Shown: positions 29,871-41,397 of the stretch, piece by piece
How positions within the stretch are numbered: the first letter of the stretch is position 1
How the letters are laid out: every line of letters starts with the position of its first letter
Assembly (NCBI RefSeq): GCF_023898315.1
Contig: NC_064622.1
Coordinates: forward strand, 169,466,178 to 169,530,177
Origin: Schistocerca nitens
Taxonomy: Eukaryota > Arthropoda > Insecta > Orthoptera > Acrididae
Direction: 5' to 3'
DNA length: 64,000 nucleotides
Program-made: the position numbers and the translations under genes
The notes under the pieces: model-generated
What the model was told of the DNA's origin: nothing
Seen by the model: the letters and a program-made list of their open reading frames with translations, nothing else
The model's database searches: none

Positions 29871-31130
29871 ACGTTGGTTTGTGCGTCAGGTCGTAGGGTT
29901 TTTGTTTTGCATGTTGGTAATTCGGTTGTTGTGGGTTTATTTATCTATTGTCATTTTTCCTGTGTAATTCACTGTTGCTATTTGAGTTCACATAATTTCA
30001 TTTTCTCATTTCGTGACAGTAAGTACAGCTGTGGACCCTAGAAAATAGAGTACGAAGTGGAGAAATCGGAACGTTTCCGACATATTCCTCTGTTTGAGTT
30101 CAATAGAGGGATGACAACAGCGAAGGCAGCCAGAAACATTTGCGCCGTGTGTGGAGATAATGCCACTGGACAGCGCACGGCACGAAAATGATTTTCTCGT
30201 TTTAAGGATGATCGTTTTGACACTTTCCACGTTCGAGAAGACCTCAGGGGTTTGATGAAGGTCGTTTAAACGCATCAATCAACAATGATCCGCGTCAGTG
30301 TATTCGAGAACTGGCCAGTATGATTAACTGTGATCACTCCATTTGCATGCAACGGGGAAGATTCAAAAATCGGGTGTGTGGGGGCAGGTAATGCACTAAA
30401 CCTAAATCACAAAAATCAGCAGGTGGCCAGATAGGCATCTCTGCTTGCTCCTCATCAGTTGGCTAGTGAACAACCCCAACCATTCCTATACTGCATCGTT
30501 ACTGGTGACGAGAAATAGTGTCTTTATGCTAATATAAAGAAAAGAAGGGAATGGCTGAGCCCAGACAAATCAACAGCTTCCCGTGCAAAGACCCGCGCGC
30601 ATTCACAAAAGGTAACGTTATGCAGCTGGTGAAACAGCGATGGTGTGGTGTAGTACGAACTGCTTCCCCCGAGGTGTAACCATCACTGCTGACATTCATT
30701 GTCAACAACTGAGACGTCTTGCAGACGCAATCTGATCGAAGAACAACGGCGAGGAAAACTGCGTGAAGTGATGCTACTCCACGATAATCCCTGCCGCATC
30801 CTGCAAGACGCGAGAAAACACTGTACCGGAGCTGAGTTAGGAAATCATACAGTGCCCATCTTATTCACCACATCTTGCACCCTCAGAATTTCACCTTTTC
30901 CGCTCTCTATCGAACAACCTTCAAGGAACTTCCTTTCCGAATGAAAATTCTTTCTAAACATTTCTCGACAAGTTCTTTGCTTCAGATCCACGTAATTTCT
31001 TTAGTCCTTGGCAGACAGTTGTAAACAGCGAAGGAGAACATATTATTAATGACTAACGCCTCTGGTACGTGTATTTGTTTTGTTTATTAAACTTATGAAA
31101 AAAAGCTACGAGCTTATGCACCAACCCATT
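29871..31130 (+). mobile_element. Mariner-like element, decayed, 1.26 kb
   Basis: The right end 'agctacgagcttatgcacc' (31104-31122) is the reverse of the usual mariner end with 'ggtgcataag'. The left end near 29871-29905 ('cgttggtttgtgcg', then 'gtcgtagggttttt') is a decayed partner. Length is normal for a complete mariner, and the body encodes a broken transposase. Confidence 0.75.
30040..31060 (+). pseudogene. Mariner transposase with many stops
   Basis: Plus-strand frames show ERFRHILLFEFNRGMTTAKA and RNICAVCG at the DNA-binding start, IVTGDEK with the first catalytic Asp (about 30503-30523), a REWLSPDKSTASRAKT block, ELLPRGVTITADI, then LLHDNP with the second Asp, and LAPSEFHLFRSLSNN, where the third acidic residue, Asp in mariner enzymes, is Glu. 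At least eight stops or shifts interrupt it. The enzyme would cut at the inverted ends and insert at TA. The short stretch at 30367-30400 recurs at 25974-26010. Confidence 0.8.
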
Positions 31131-31239
31131 AATTTAAAAATTAATTTTTATTTTTATCTACGTTTTGTCACTCATTCCGCCATTTTCTAGCTTAAAATTC
31201 GTGCGCTACCAGCAAAATAGTATTACCTAGCATTAAATA

Positions 31240-31668
31240 ATGCCATCTAGTAAAACAAAAAGGGTGCGACGAGTACGGGAGATGTTCCCGCGCCCATGTC
31301 TGTCGCTATGGAAGCCGAGCAGCGACGGCACTCGGCAGCACAGGCAGTGGTTTGATGTAGTTGACGCAGCGGACCATAGATGGCTGGACTGGTACGAATG
31401 CGTGTCGGCGGCCGCTGGCTCGTGCGGCACGATAATTACAGACAAGGCAGGCGTGGACGGGCGAGAGGCGCTTTGTTCCGGCTCCCCGTCATTTCCATGC
31501 AAGAACACAGCCGCCTACCCACCGCCGGTTCCCTGTAGCTGGGCTCGAGGCGACGTAAAAACATCCACAATTAGTCCCGTAACACTAACTTACACACAGC
31601 ACTACATAAAAGCCGTAGACTACTTTACTTTATTTCAAAGTGAGTTTCGAAATCAGCACTGGCATTGA
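31240..31668 (+). other. GC-rich segment with a 142-codon open frame, unassigned
   Basis: From about 31255 to 31560 the sequence is GC-rich and CpG-rich against an AT-rich background, and it is open on both strands (plus 142 codons, minus 91 codons at 31233-31508). Neither product has a motif, signal peptide or membrane segment I know. The plus frame ends in AT-rich DNA. It could be a 5' exon or promoter island of a host gene, or part of an unknown element. I favour a composition effect. Confidence 0.2.
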
Positions 31669-32119
31669 AAATACCTTTCACTGATGTATCGAAAAATTGT
31701 TTCCGCCGTTTTCTACAAAGCATAAACTCTTTGCGATTGCATCCTATGAATATGACCACACATGCTTAGTTTTATTACATACCTGCAAATGCCTGTAAGT
31801 TCCTATACGATTTTATAACAGAGGGCCAGAAAGAGAGTTTTTTCATTGTGATGTACTAAATATGTTAATGTACTTAAATCGTTTTCTAACTTCAGTTTAA
31901 ATGGACGTCACAGATAATTGTTTTTTATGATATGAAGCTGGTAGTATGGGTGATATCCAAGAGCCATCAATAATTTTTTTTTAAAAAAAAATGTTAAATA
32001 CTGTGTCAACAACAGTGAGAAGTGAGAGCTGAAAACTGGACCAAAATAGTTATGCATGAACTGTACTGGCTATTGTGAATATAGGCAACATCAGCTTTAT
32101 AATGGAATGACGACAATGA
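31669..32119. other. No recognisable feature
   Basis: AT-rich, with a T-run followed by an A-run near 31975-31990. Confidence 0.4.
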
Positions 32120-32360
32120 AAAATAGTGCCGAACGCTTATCGCTAGCGGTCGCCTTGCCACGGATAAATACCATATCGCAGTGTGTTACTCCGAATTACG
32201 ACGCAATGTTCCTTCGGAAAATCCTGGTTCGAGTCTCGCTCCGACACGAATTTTCATTGTCGTCAGTCCATTGTATAGCTGACGGTTTTCCATATTCGCA
32301 ACTGCGAATACGTCTGATGTATTTCATGATGGTTGTAGTTGCCGCAGTGCCGTAATTTGG
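32120..32360 (+). repeat. tRNA-headed repeat
   Basis: Box B 'ggttcgagtc' at 32226-32235 follows an 'aatcct' arm and is followed by 'tcgctccgacac', an acceptor-like end. The body continues with 'ttttcattgtcgtca' and 'attcgcaactgcgaatac', which contains a short hairpin. I know similar blocks as multi-copy grasshopper DNA. Confidence 0.45.
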
Positions 32361-32712
32361 AGTAGCACAGTCCTTGCAATATCGCAAAACGAATGTTGTT
32401 GTTACTATTGCGATTATTTCACCTCAAATATGAGTTTACCTGGTTTTTAGAGCATTCATTCTTTTTGGATTGGTACCCTAACATAAGCCACAGCTTCACA
32501 GTTTCAGGAAGAATTGCTTGAACTCCGTTCATTTTAAGTACGGTACTGAAAATTTCCGCTCAACGCATACAGCTGAAGCGACTGTCAGTAATTTTCGATA
32601 ACCTTCCTAAACACAATCATCCCGTTGCATACGAAATGCTGTCTAACGCAAACGAATGTATGTTCAAAGATTCAAATAAATCAATAATTCGGATAGGAGA
32701 AAACACAATCAT

Positions 32713-33293
32713 GTTGTTGTTGTTGTTGTCTTCAGTCCTGAGACTGGTTTGATGCAGCTCTCCATGCTACTCTATCCTGTGCAAGTTTCTTCATCTCCCA
32801 GTACCTACTGCAACCTACATCCTTCTGAATCTGCTTAGTGTATGCATCTCTTGGTCTCCCCCTACGATTTTTACCCTCCACGCTGCCCTCCAATACTAAA
32901 TTGGTGATCCCTTGATGCCTCAAAATATGTCCTACCAACCGATCCCTTCTTCTGGTCAAGTTGTGCCACAAACTCCTCTTCTCCCCAATCCGATTCAGTA
33001 CCTCCTCATTAGTTATGTGATCTACCCATCTAATCTTCAGCATTCTTCTGTAGCACCACATTTCGAAAGCTTCTATTCTCTTCTTGTCCAAACTATTTAT
33101 CGTCCATGTTTCACTTCCATACATGGCTACACTCCATACAAATACTTTCAGAAATGACTTCCTGACACTTAAATCTATACTCGATGTTAACAAATTTCTC
33201 TTCTTCAGAAACGCTTTCCTTGCCATTGCCAGTCTACATTTTATATCCTCTCTACTTCGACCATCATCGGTTATTTTGCTCCCCAAATAGCAA
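32713..33293 (-). mobile_element. RTE-like LINE, 3' fragment
   Basis: A 5'-truncated copy of the family at 26091-29363. The minus-strand frame 33286-32732 (184 codons) reads from MGSKITDDGRSRED to the natural C-terminus WRAASNQSQD without a stop, and the 3' tail is a run of five CAA-type units (32713-32729). It also keeps an 'agtcctgagactgg' block that the full-length copy has lost. Truncation and intact frame suggest a fairly recent insertion. Confidence 0.9.
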
Positions 33294-35359
33294 CAAAGAA
33301 AATATATTATCCGAATATATCAGCTTTGGGCTGTTAACAAATTTCACTGGTGCCACGTACAATTTAAACTAATTGTCATTATAAACCATATATAAAGTGT
33401 GCTAAAGCACACACTGATAATGCTAAGCAAAGAACTACATGGTCCAAATCCCAGTCAGTGACGACGGATCACAAATCACATTTGTAGTCCAACAACTCGA
33501 AAATAGTACGAGAGGCGAAATAAGTCGTTACATTATTATCGTCGGCCATTCACTCCTTTGTTGCCGTTGATTGGGATTCGGCCCATATATTTCACTTACG
33601 GTATTATCACTTTGTGCAATTTGGGTATGAGCACCCACTATGTGTGCTTGATACTGAGAATTGTCCACCGTATTTTTCGATTACCCTTAGACCAAGATGA
33701 AACAATAAAGCGATTGAAACATTAAATCAAATTTCAGCAGCTAATAAGCATGAAACCAAAAACTACACTTACATCTAAGAATATAAGAAATTAAAAACAG
33801 AAAAAGGGAAACGGTGATGGCAATAATTCGACTAGGAATGGTAAAGGAAAGCTGAAAATTAAAAGTGTGGCCATGACATACGAAGAAAAAGTCTAGCACA
33901 GAAGAGAGCAGTGCTTTCAAAAATCTTGGTTGAAGAGAGTCTAAACTGAAGGCAGACTTCCTAACCACGAACGCCCTACAATTACGGCTACTTCATAAAA
34001 TCAGTCCCAAACGTGGTAAGTTCCTCATTTCAGGAATGTACGTAAGGATAACACCAGTGATTGTGACTAGTATTAACACTGGCCAGACGAGATGCCAAAG
34101 AGAGAGGCCGTTTATGGAGCACAGCTATTCCCAGAACAAAACAGCGTTTGTTGTGCTTATGTCTACATAAAAACGCTGTGTTCAGAACATCGACCATAAT
34201 TTGACACGCTGGACAGAAAGGGACCTGAAATCTTTAGTAAAAAAGAACAAAGTGCTCGAGCGGCTAGTGAGTGAACAACAGGATTTCAATCAGAATTTTT
34301 ATTTTAGCATCTCTGATGATTTTCCCCTGAATATTGGGTGTTTTCGGCTGTCTCATTTACTTCATAAACCTATAGACTGAACACAGCGTTTTGATTTACG
34401 TCGTGCGAATTATGGCTAACACAGAGTGACTCGTTTTCCTGTGACCCTTGATGCTCCTGTGTGAATGCACGTGGACAGGACGTGGCTGTAGGAAGTGAAT
34501 ATCTGTGGGTGTCGATGGCGTCTGGTACGCTGAAGACAGTTTAATTTTAAATTTTAACTGTGTCTGTGGTTACGCGTCTTGTCTCTTTCCCCTAAAGAGA
34601 ATTATTTCACTTCCTCCTACGTAATTTTCCTCTTCCATACGATTTTAAGTGACTGTGATTACCTTGTGAAATTTATGAATCCTAGCGTCAGTTTTACTTT
34701 CGACTTTCAACAGCATCTGTAGTTACATGTTTTTAATCTTTTACGTACTTCTAGTTCTTCGCGTTAATCCCAATTAGTATGAGGTCCGCTTCACTCAATA
34801 TCTGGCAGATTTATGTTATTTGACTTAGTAACCGGATCGCCTTCCTGCGGCAGCAGCCGTCAGCTACCTAAAGGCCGTCCTCTCGCGGGACGTGAAAACT
34901 CACGTGGAAGAGAAACCAGTGACGTCACAGACTAGAATTCCACATTCCTCAGCATCGCGGAACGTGAAATGAAGAATCAGGAATGTTAGATTTTTGGGCC
35001 GTGGAGAAGAACGTAGCCAATTACATGCGACATCGTTTTACGTCACAAGCTGAAAAGAGGAGCTGCCATACTGTATGAAGTTAAACATCGTATTTGGTGT
35101 GTTTTCTTCCTCAAAGAGTACGTGGTGTGGATAGAAGCTGCTTCAAATCATCAGCAAATTGGGGATTTCTCAGGAACGCATCGTTTTAGCTTTGTTAGAA
35201 TAAAATGAAAGGAAACTATATGTGAGAACGAGGTACTATACTTGGTGAAACAATGACACGCGGCCAATTTATGTAACACACAAATCATTATGACCAATGC
35301 CCGTCAGGAGATTGTGCGCTGCCCGGTGACGCTGAGGACACGTGACGCTGTAAGAAAAG
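33294..35359. other. 2-kb block without a gene
   Basis: Mostly AT-rich, no coding motif. Two structures stand out: a perfect short hairpin GTGTGC-TAAA-GCACAC at about 33399-33414, and a 16-bp inverted repeat AAAACGCTGTGTTCAG (34170-34185) with its reverse complement at 34377-34392. Confidence 0.4.
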
Positions 35360-35524
35360 TACACTATGTGATCAAAAGTATCTGGGTACGCCGAAAAACA
35401 TACGTTTTTCATATTAGGTTCATTGTGCTGCCACCTACTGCCAGGTACTCCATATCAGCGGCATCAGTAGTCATAAGACATCGTGAGAAAGCAGATTGGG
35501 GCGCTGCATGGAACTCACGGGCTT

Positions 35525-36700
35525 CGAACGTGGTCAGGTGAATGGGTGTCACTTGTGTCATACGTCTGTACACGAGATTTCCACACTCCTAAATATCTAT
35601 AGGTCCACTGTTTCCGATGTGATAGTCAAATGAAAACGTGAAAGGACACGTACACAACAAAAGCGTACAGGCTGACATCGTCTGTTGACTGACAGAGACC
35701 GCCGACAGTTGAAGAGGGTTGTAATGTGTAACAGGCAGACATCTATCAAGACCATCAAACAGGAATTCAAATCTGCACCAGGATCCACTGCAAGTACTAT
35801 GACAGTTAGGTGGGAGGTGAGAAAACTTGAATTTCATGGTCGAGCGGCTGCTCATAAGCCACACATCATGCCGGTAAATGCCAAACGACGACTTGCTTGG
35901 TGTAAAGAGCGAAAACATTGGTCGATTGAACAGTGGAAAAACGTTGTGTGGAGTGACGAATCGCGGTACACCATGTGGCGATCCGATGGCAGGGTGTGGG
36001 TACGACGAATGCCCGGTGATCGTCATCTGCCAACAGCAGAATTCAGGAGGCGGTGGTGTTATGGTGTTTTTTATGGAGGGGGTTTGCACCCCTTGTTGTT
36101 TTGCGTGGCTCTATCACAGCACAGGCCTACATTGACCTTTTAAGCACCTTCTTGCTTCTCACTGTTGAAAAGCAATTAGGGGATGGCGATTGCATCTTTC
36201 AACACGATCGAGCTGCTGTTCATAATGCACGGCCTGTGGCGAAGTGGTTTCCCAACAACAGCATCCCTGTCATGGACTGGCCTGCACAGAGCCCTGACCT
36301 GAATCCTATAGAACACCTTAGGGATGTTTTGGAGCGCCGACTTCGTGCCAGGCCTCACCGACCGACATCGATATCTCTCCTCAGTGCAGGACTCCGTGAA
36401 GAAAGGAGCGGCCATTCCCCAAAGAACCTTCCAGCACCTGACTGACCGCCGGCCGGGGTGGCCGAGCGGCTCTAGGCGTTACAGTCTGGAACCGCACGAC
36501 CGCACGACCGCTACGGTCGCAGGTTCGAATCCTGCCTCGGGCATGGATGTGTGTGATGTCCTTAGGTTAGTTAGGTTTAAGTAGTTCTAAGTTCTAGGGG
36601 ACTGATGACCTCAGAAGTTAATTCCCATAGTGCTCAGAGCCATTTGAACCATTTTGAACCTGACTGGACGTATGCATGCGAGAGTGGAAGCATTCATCAA
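35525..36700 (+). pseudogene. Tc1-like transposase (DD34E), frameshifted, C-terminus split by SINE
   Basis: The frame 35685-36143 reads LTDRDRRQLKRVV near its start, STASTMTVRWEVRK at the end of the DNA-binding part, and VVWSDESRY with the first catalytic Asp. A frame change near 36050 leads to IFQHDRAAVHNARP with the second Asp and QSPDLNPIEHL with the Glu; I count 34 residues between them. The C-terminal end is interrupted by the SINE at 36445. All three catalytic residues survive but not in one frame. It belongs to another lineage than the elements at 965-10441 and 14643-16458. Confidence 0.85.
36445..36657 (+). mobile_element. tRNA-derived SINE, common type, plus strand, with head duplication
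   Basis: Flanked by ACCTGACTG at 36436-36444 and 36658-36666. In the head the unit 'cgcacgac' is doubled ('cgcacgaccgcacgaccg'), a small private duplication that could serve to trace daughters of this copy. Confidence 0.93.
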
Positions 36701-36829
36701 GGCTAAGAGTGGGCCAACACCATATTGAATTCCAGCATTACCGATGGAGGGCGCCACGAACTTGTACGTCATTTTCAGCCAGGTGTCCGGATACTTTTAA
36801 TCACATAATGTATGTGAGTGGAGCAGAGA

Positions 36830-37910
36830 CGAAAGGCAAGTCATTCTAGCGACGGTAAGGAGCTCAAATGCGGAAATCCGCCGAATTAAGCGACTTCGAC
36901 AAAAGCCAGACTGTTGTGGTCCAGTGCTTGGTAGCGAGCACCTTAGAAACGGCGAAGCTGGTCGAGTGTTCACGTGTTACTGTCATGAGCATTACAGAAA
37001 GTGGTTGAGGAATGCTGAAACCACGAGCAGGTGACAAAATGTAGGACGTCCACACCTCATCGCAGAAAATAGGGATTGGACGCTTGTCCTCTTTCTAAAG
37101 CAAGATAGGCGGCGATATGTGGCAGATTTGACGGAAGAGTACAGGGCTGGCGCAGGCACAGGTGGTTTGGATCGCAACGTTCAGCACACATGGTTTTTCG
37201 CAGCGGAAGACCCCTCCTACGTGCTCTCGTGTTGACCAATAACACCGTGAATTATGTTTACAGTGGACACGGGATCAACGAGAGTGGACCGCGGATCAGC
37301 GGAATTGTGTCGCCTGGTGGGATTTACCCCGTTTATTGTTAAATCAGATCGATGGTTGTATCCAGGTACGCTAACATCCAGGCGAACAGCTGCACGAAAC
37401 ATGCATCGCGCCAACGACGCAGACTGGTGGGAGCAGTGTTATCTTATGAGGGATATTTACCTGGGCTTCCATGGGACCTGCTGTAGTGATAGAAGGCACT
37501 ATGACAGCTGTGGACTTCGTGAACATTATTAGCGACCACCGGTAACCCCTTATCCTAATGTCTCCTCTAACAGCGATGGCACCTTGCAGTAGGATAACAC
37601 TCCATGTCACAAGGACAGAATCATGCTACAATTGTCTGAGGAGCATGACAGTGAACTCACATTGATGTCTTGTCCATGAAATTCTGCTTAACTGAATCCG
37701 ATGAAACCCAACTGGGACGCGCCCACGAACCAATCCTCCGTCAATTACGGGAAATGTGTGAGCTGGGCGTAGGCATGTGGTGCCACAATCCTCTGGAAAC
37801 CTGTCAAGTTCTTGTCTAAGCAATGGCACGCAGAATCGCTGCAAAATTGCTTTCCAGAGCTGAACCAAAACGCTTTTAAGTAGGAGGTCAAAATATTTTG
37901 GCTCTTCAGA
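36830..37910 (+). pseudogene. Second Tc1-like transposase relic, strongly decayed
   Basis: Plus-strand frames after 36850 show fragments of a Tc1-type enzyme: 'QWTRDQREWTADQRNCVAW' (about 37260-37320) just before the first catalytic site, GCIQVR, HETCIAPTTQTGGSSV (37390-37440), FTWASMGPAVVIEGTM (37460-37510) and VDFVNII. Beyond 37600 the catalytic centre with the second Asp and Glu is hard to read. Frames change often and stops are many. No inverted ends were found; the element follows the Tc1-like copy at 35362-36810 by some 20 bases, in the same orientation, but the two proteins are of different lineages. Confidence 0.65.
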
Positions 37911-38516
37911 GTACATCCATCTCTGGGTTTGTGGGCTTGCTCATGCTTGTATCTTGCTGGTACGTATTTTTTTCAATGATAGTGAGCAGCTTCGACAAAA
38001 AGTTCTTTCGTTCGAATGAAAATACGAAAACAATCTCGATACTGAAATCTATGTGGCGAAGTACGTTATTTAAGTGTTTTGATAGTCAATGCAACATCGG
38101 GAATGTAACCATAATGCATCGGAAAAACTGACATCAACTATAATTGATTTAAAATGAAAAATGGGAGAAAAACGTAGCCAAATGATTTCTACTAATATGT
38201 ATTTCGGATCTTTGTACAGCGGCATGTTACGTTCTTCTACCAGAAGTTCGTTATTCCAGCCATCGAAGAGTCCAGAAACTCCTTCGCGATTTTCTCCGCT
38301 CTTCTTCGACAATCGCTAACAGACTTAACGCAGCTATTACACGCGTGTGCTTTTTCGTAATGAAACTGTGCGGTTTGCGAGCCAAACAAAGCCGACAACG
38401 GCTGCTGGAGAGCGCTGCGAGCGCAAACCACGTAGAAACATCCCTTTGGGAAAATTTATAAATGATTGTGCCGGTAAAGCCCTTACGTTAATGATTTTCA
38501 AACAGCTGAGCAAAAC
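37911..38516. other. No recognisable feature
   Basis: AT-rich with a moderately GC-rich patch near 38380-38430. The frame at 38237-38431 on the minus strand has no known motif. Confidence 0.4.
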
Positions 38517-38839
38517 TGAACGTACTCAGACATTTCTCTTTTTACTTATTCTGATCATCACTAAACTGACACACAATATTTTTAGCGCAACGCAATCTGG
38601 CTTTCAATAATCCCTACAAAAGAATGGCTGTGACTAACAATAGCATATACCTTTCATTTATCACTTACCTCAGAAAAATCTTCGTTACTCGAACTACTGC
38701 AATACATCGAGCGCCAATACTGCCAGCTAAATAAGAGATTCTTACTACTGAAGGCACTAACTACTGATAGGCATACTTAGCAAATGAAAGATTTTGATAG
38801 AGAACAAACAATGTATTTACCTTAATAAAGTTCAAAAGT

Positions 38840-38843
<4 letters not shown>

Positions 38844-38895
<52 letters not shown>
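38844..38895. repeat. (AT)n microsatellite
   Basis: 52 bases of pure AT inside the solo LTR. The complete LTR at 45272 has one in the same position, so the repeat came with the element and then expanded. Confidence 0.97.
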
Positions 38896-38896
<1 letters not shown>

Positions 38897-39028
38897 CACT
38901 AAAGAGACCAGGAACAAAATGGAAAGAAGAAAGAAAAAGAAAACATGGAGAACGAATGAAAGAAGTATGGAAGAAACGACGTCAGAAAGCTTTGCGTGAT
39001 CCTTCTGGGTCCATTCGCGATAAGTAAG

Positions 39029-39031
<3 letters not shown>

Positions 39032-39098
<67 letters not shown>
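39032..39098. repeat. (AT)n microsatellite
   Basis: 67 bases of AT, the second half of the split repeat in the solo LTR. The 135 bases between the two halves are purine-rich and unlike the LTR. Confidence 0.97.
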
Positions 39099-39100
<2 letters not shown>

Positions 39101-39384
39101 AGTTCATGATATCCAGTATTACAAATTTACTCTTTCTGATGGAAACACGTCCAGATCGGCCTCTCTCAAAATTCTGCCATCTCTCTCCCCACATCCACCA
39201 CTGCTGGCGGCTCACCTCCAACTGCACAACGCTACGCGCTGTTCACATCCAACTGCCCAACACTACAATAGAAAATATTCCAATAATGCAAACCAGCCAC
39301 AGATTACACACAGCACAGTCAGTGATTTTCATACAGAGCGCTACGTGGCGTTACCAATATAAATACCTCAGCAGCCTACTTACA

Positions 39385-40899
39385 ACGTTAACCAGCTCGT
39401 GCCGTGTGCCGACGGCGCTGTCTCGTGAGGACGGATGTCCCGTCCGCTGGCACGTCAAAGTTAGCTGCCTCGTACCATGGGAGGACGGCTTTGGCAGAGA
39501 AGTCGTATGTGTCACCTGTATGTGAACTGTGCAAACTTTAGATTAGATGTAGAAGATAGGATAATACCTTAGAATAGAGTGCAGCGATACCAAGTTGAGG
39601 GCCAGCCCGGTGCCAGGGGCACGCCCACTGGGATGAGCTCAGTGGGCCTGGCCAACACCCATCAGGTTTATAGTAGCACTGGCACACCTGTATCGCTGCA
39701 GGTAGCATTAAGTTTCCTTGTAGATTAAGTAGTTTAGAACCACATAGCGGTAAGATTACATTAATAATAATAACAATAATAAAATCACCAGTAGTGTAGA
39801 ATAGAAAGCTGCATTTCTTTGTATCATTATTAGGATCCACTAATGTAGTTAGGTAGTGGATTAATATGTATAATGCAATGAATTGAATAAAGAATTAAAA
39901 AAAATAACAACTTTGTCCTGTACGTGATATTTTAACTGTAATGAGGTGGAAATTGGCAACAAACCAAGTATTTGCCTAAACGAGCTTGAGAAACCGGCTA
40001 AATATGCCGGTGCACCAGCCACGGTCGTTAACTTAGCGTGGGGATTCGATGTGGGTCTGCTCGCCTTGCAGTGTTAAAAACAAGAGCGCCACGCGTTACC
40101 CTATACAAGTAGGTATTACGTCAGCTCAAGAGCAACTAACGTACTGGTAACGCGGTTACGATCTTTTTTTTCCAAAGTATTGTCTTCTGGGCGGTGCCTA
40201 GTCAGTCATTTCAGTAATAATGTCAGTTATGACGATATGAAAGTAAGGTCAACACTACACCCAGTCCCGTAGGGGAGAAAAGCTCCGAGTCGTCCGGAAA
40301 ACCAAAGCTACTACAGCATTCTGCGCTTACGTACAGTAGTTTATGGTAGCCTATGGTAGTTTTGCAGCTCTCGTTCTATATATTCAGGAACATACGGTAT
40401 GAAGCCAGCTTTCATTTTGTTGTAGTTTTCATCTAGAATTTTGAGTATGTGATGAAGAAAATTACTCCTATAAAGTAAGTAACATCATAATGTTTTATTT
40501 ATGGGTAAATATACATGAAATAAAATTAGTTGTCAGACAGTCATGAATATGTATTCGTTGTACTTTGTGTGAAGCAAGTTAACAAAGAGAAAATGGCGAC
40601 GTTGCCTATAACGTACTGCTATAAGTTTCTGATATTTATCCTGTAAAATTTAAGAAGCTTGTTCACAGAGACAGTTCAAAAATCGTATTTATTATTATTG
40701 GTACAACATGATGTTTAAAAGTGATGTGGGGAACTTCGTAACGCGTTCTGTATTCTAAGTTATTAATTAAATAATTTTTTGTATTACGGTATGGCAACAG
40801 AAAGACATTATGGAAATTGGAGCACAGATCAATAACATTTAGTTTTATCGCTGTATCTAAATGGGGACTGTGAAATAGATAAATGTGCATGCATATAAA
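39385..40899. other. Unassigned block with a polyadenylation-like end
   Basis: At 39889-39903 'aataaagaattaaaaaaaa' looks like a polyadenylation signal followed by an A-run, which could mark a retrotransposon 3' end or LTR on the plus strand; no open frame precedes it. Near 40251-40300, 'cactacacccagtcccgta' resembles a reversed piece of a SINE of the 13275 type. The rest is AT-rich and featureless. Confidence 0.3.
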
Positions 40900-41397
40900 A
40901 TGTGCGTAAATCAACAGTTAAGAGGCACAATGAAAATAAAAACGAACCTAAAGACACGGTGTAAAAGTCTTCCACCAAAATTGAAAGCGAAATAGAAGAA
41001 CATTCTTACGCCAGTCAAAAAGTGGACTGAAGATATCCATAAAAAAAAAAATCCCCGAATCGGAGAGCAATGATAAAAGCTCCGAGCAAAGCTTCAACAC
41101 CTAACCGAGGAGTCTGCGAGCTTATGAATAGCCCATACATAAAACGCTAACATAGACAAAGGAGAAGAATCTAGAACTATAGTTCCATTTATGAAAGAAA
41201 AGTGTTTTGGAGATCCTGTGGAGAAGTCACCACAGAAACACATTCCTAAAACAGAGGAATGATGTAGCAAGTTATGCGAGGAAGATTGAATAGAATAAAT
41301 GATCAGATGCGTGAAATGCAAAATGTTCATTCATGCAAAGTGTGTAGAGATGGTGAAAGAAGGGAAAAAGTAGTATTGCAATACCTGCAAATACTGA
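40900..41397 (+). pseudogene. Possible pogo/Tigger-type transposase relic with zinc-finger end
   Basis: Short plus-strand pieces suggest a decayed DNA-transposase gene. Near 40910 'KSTVKRHNENKNEPK' resembles the helix-turn-helix end of pogo/Tigger-type proteins. At 41310-41397 one frame reads RCVKCKMFIHAKCVEMVKEG, a stop, then YCNTCKY, that is C-x2-C, H-x2-C and C-x2-C, the order of the PHD-like finger at the end of some such transposases. A second Cys pair (CSKLC) lies just upstream in another frame. The catalytic middle is not recognisable. This is a weak call. Confidence 0.35.

Larger units (their letters stand above)
35362..36810 (+). mobile_element. Tc1-like transposon with both ends and an inserted SINE
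   Basis: Left end 'cactatgtgatcaaaagtat' and right end, the reverse complement of 'atacttttaatcacataatg', form inverted ends of at least 28 bp with TA outside (35360-35361 and 36811-36812). Without the SINE the element is about 1.23 kb. It encodes a broken DD34E transposase on the plus strand. Confidence 0.92.
38517..39384 (-). mobile_element. Solo LTR of the family at 44132-45898
   Basis: Begins TGAACGTACTC and ends CCTACTTACA, and from 38563 on it matches the LTR at 45272-45898 block by block ('ctgacacacaatattttt', 'ctactgccagctaaat', 'ctgctggcggctcacctc', 'gcgctacgtggcgttacc'). The first 45 bases differ, so it is a subfamily variant. It has a longer AT repeat, and about 135 unrelated bases split that repeat. 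No clear 4-bp target duplication was found. Strand is given by the gag-like frame of the other copy. Confidence 0.75.

Noticed and set aside
38982..39227. 81-codon minus-strand frame with an IY repeat
   Set aside because: Mostly AT microsatellite; no independent evidence of coding.
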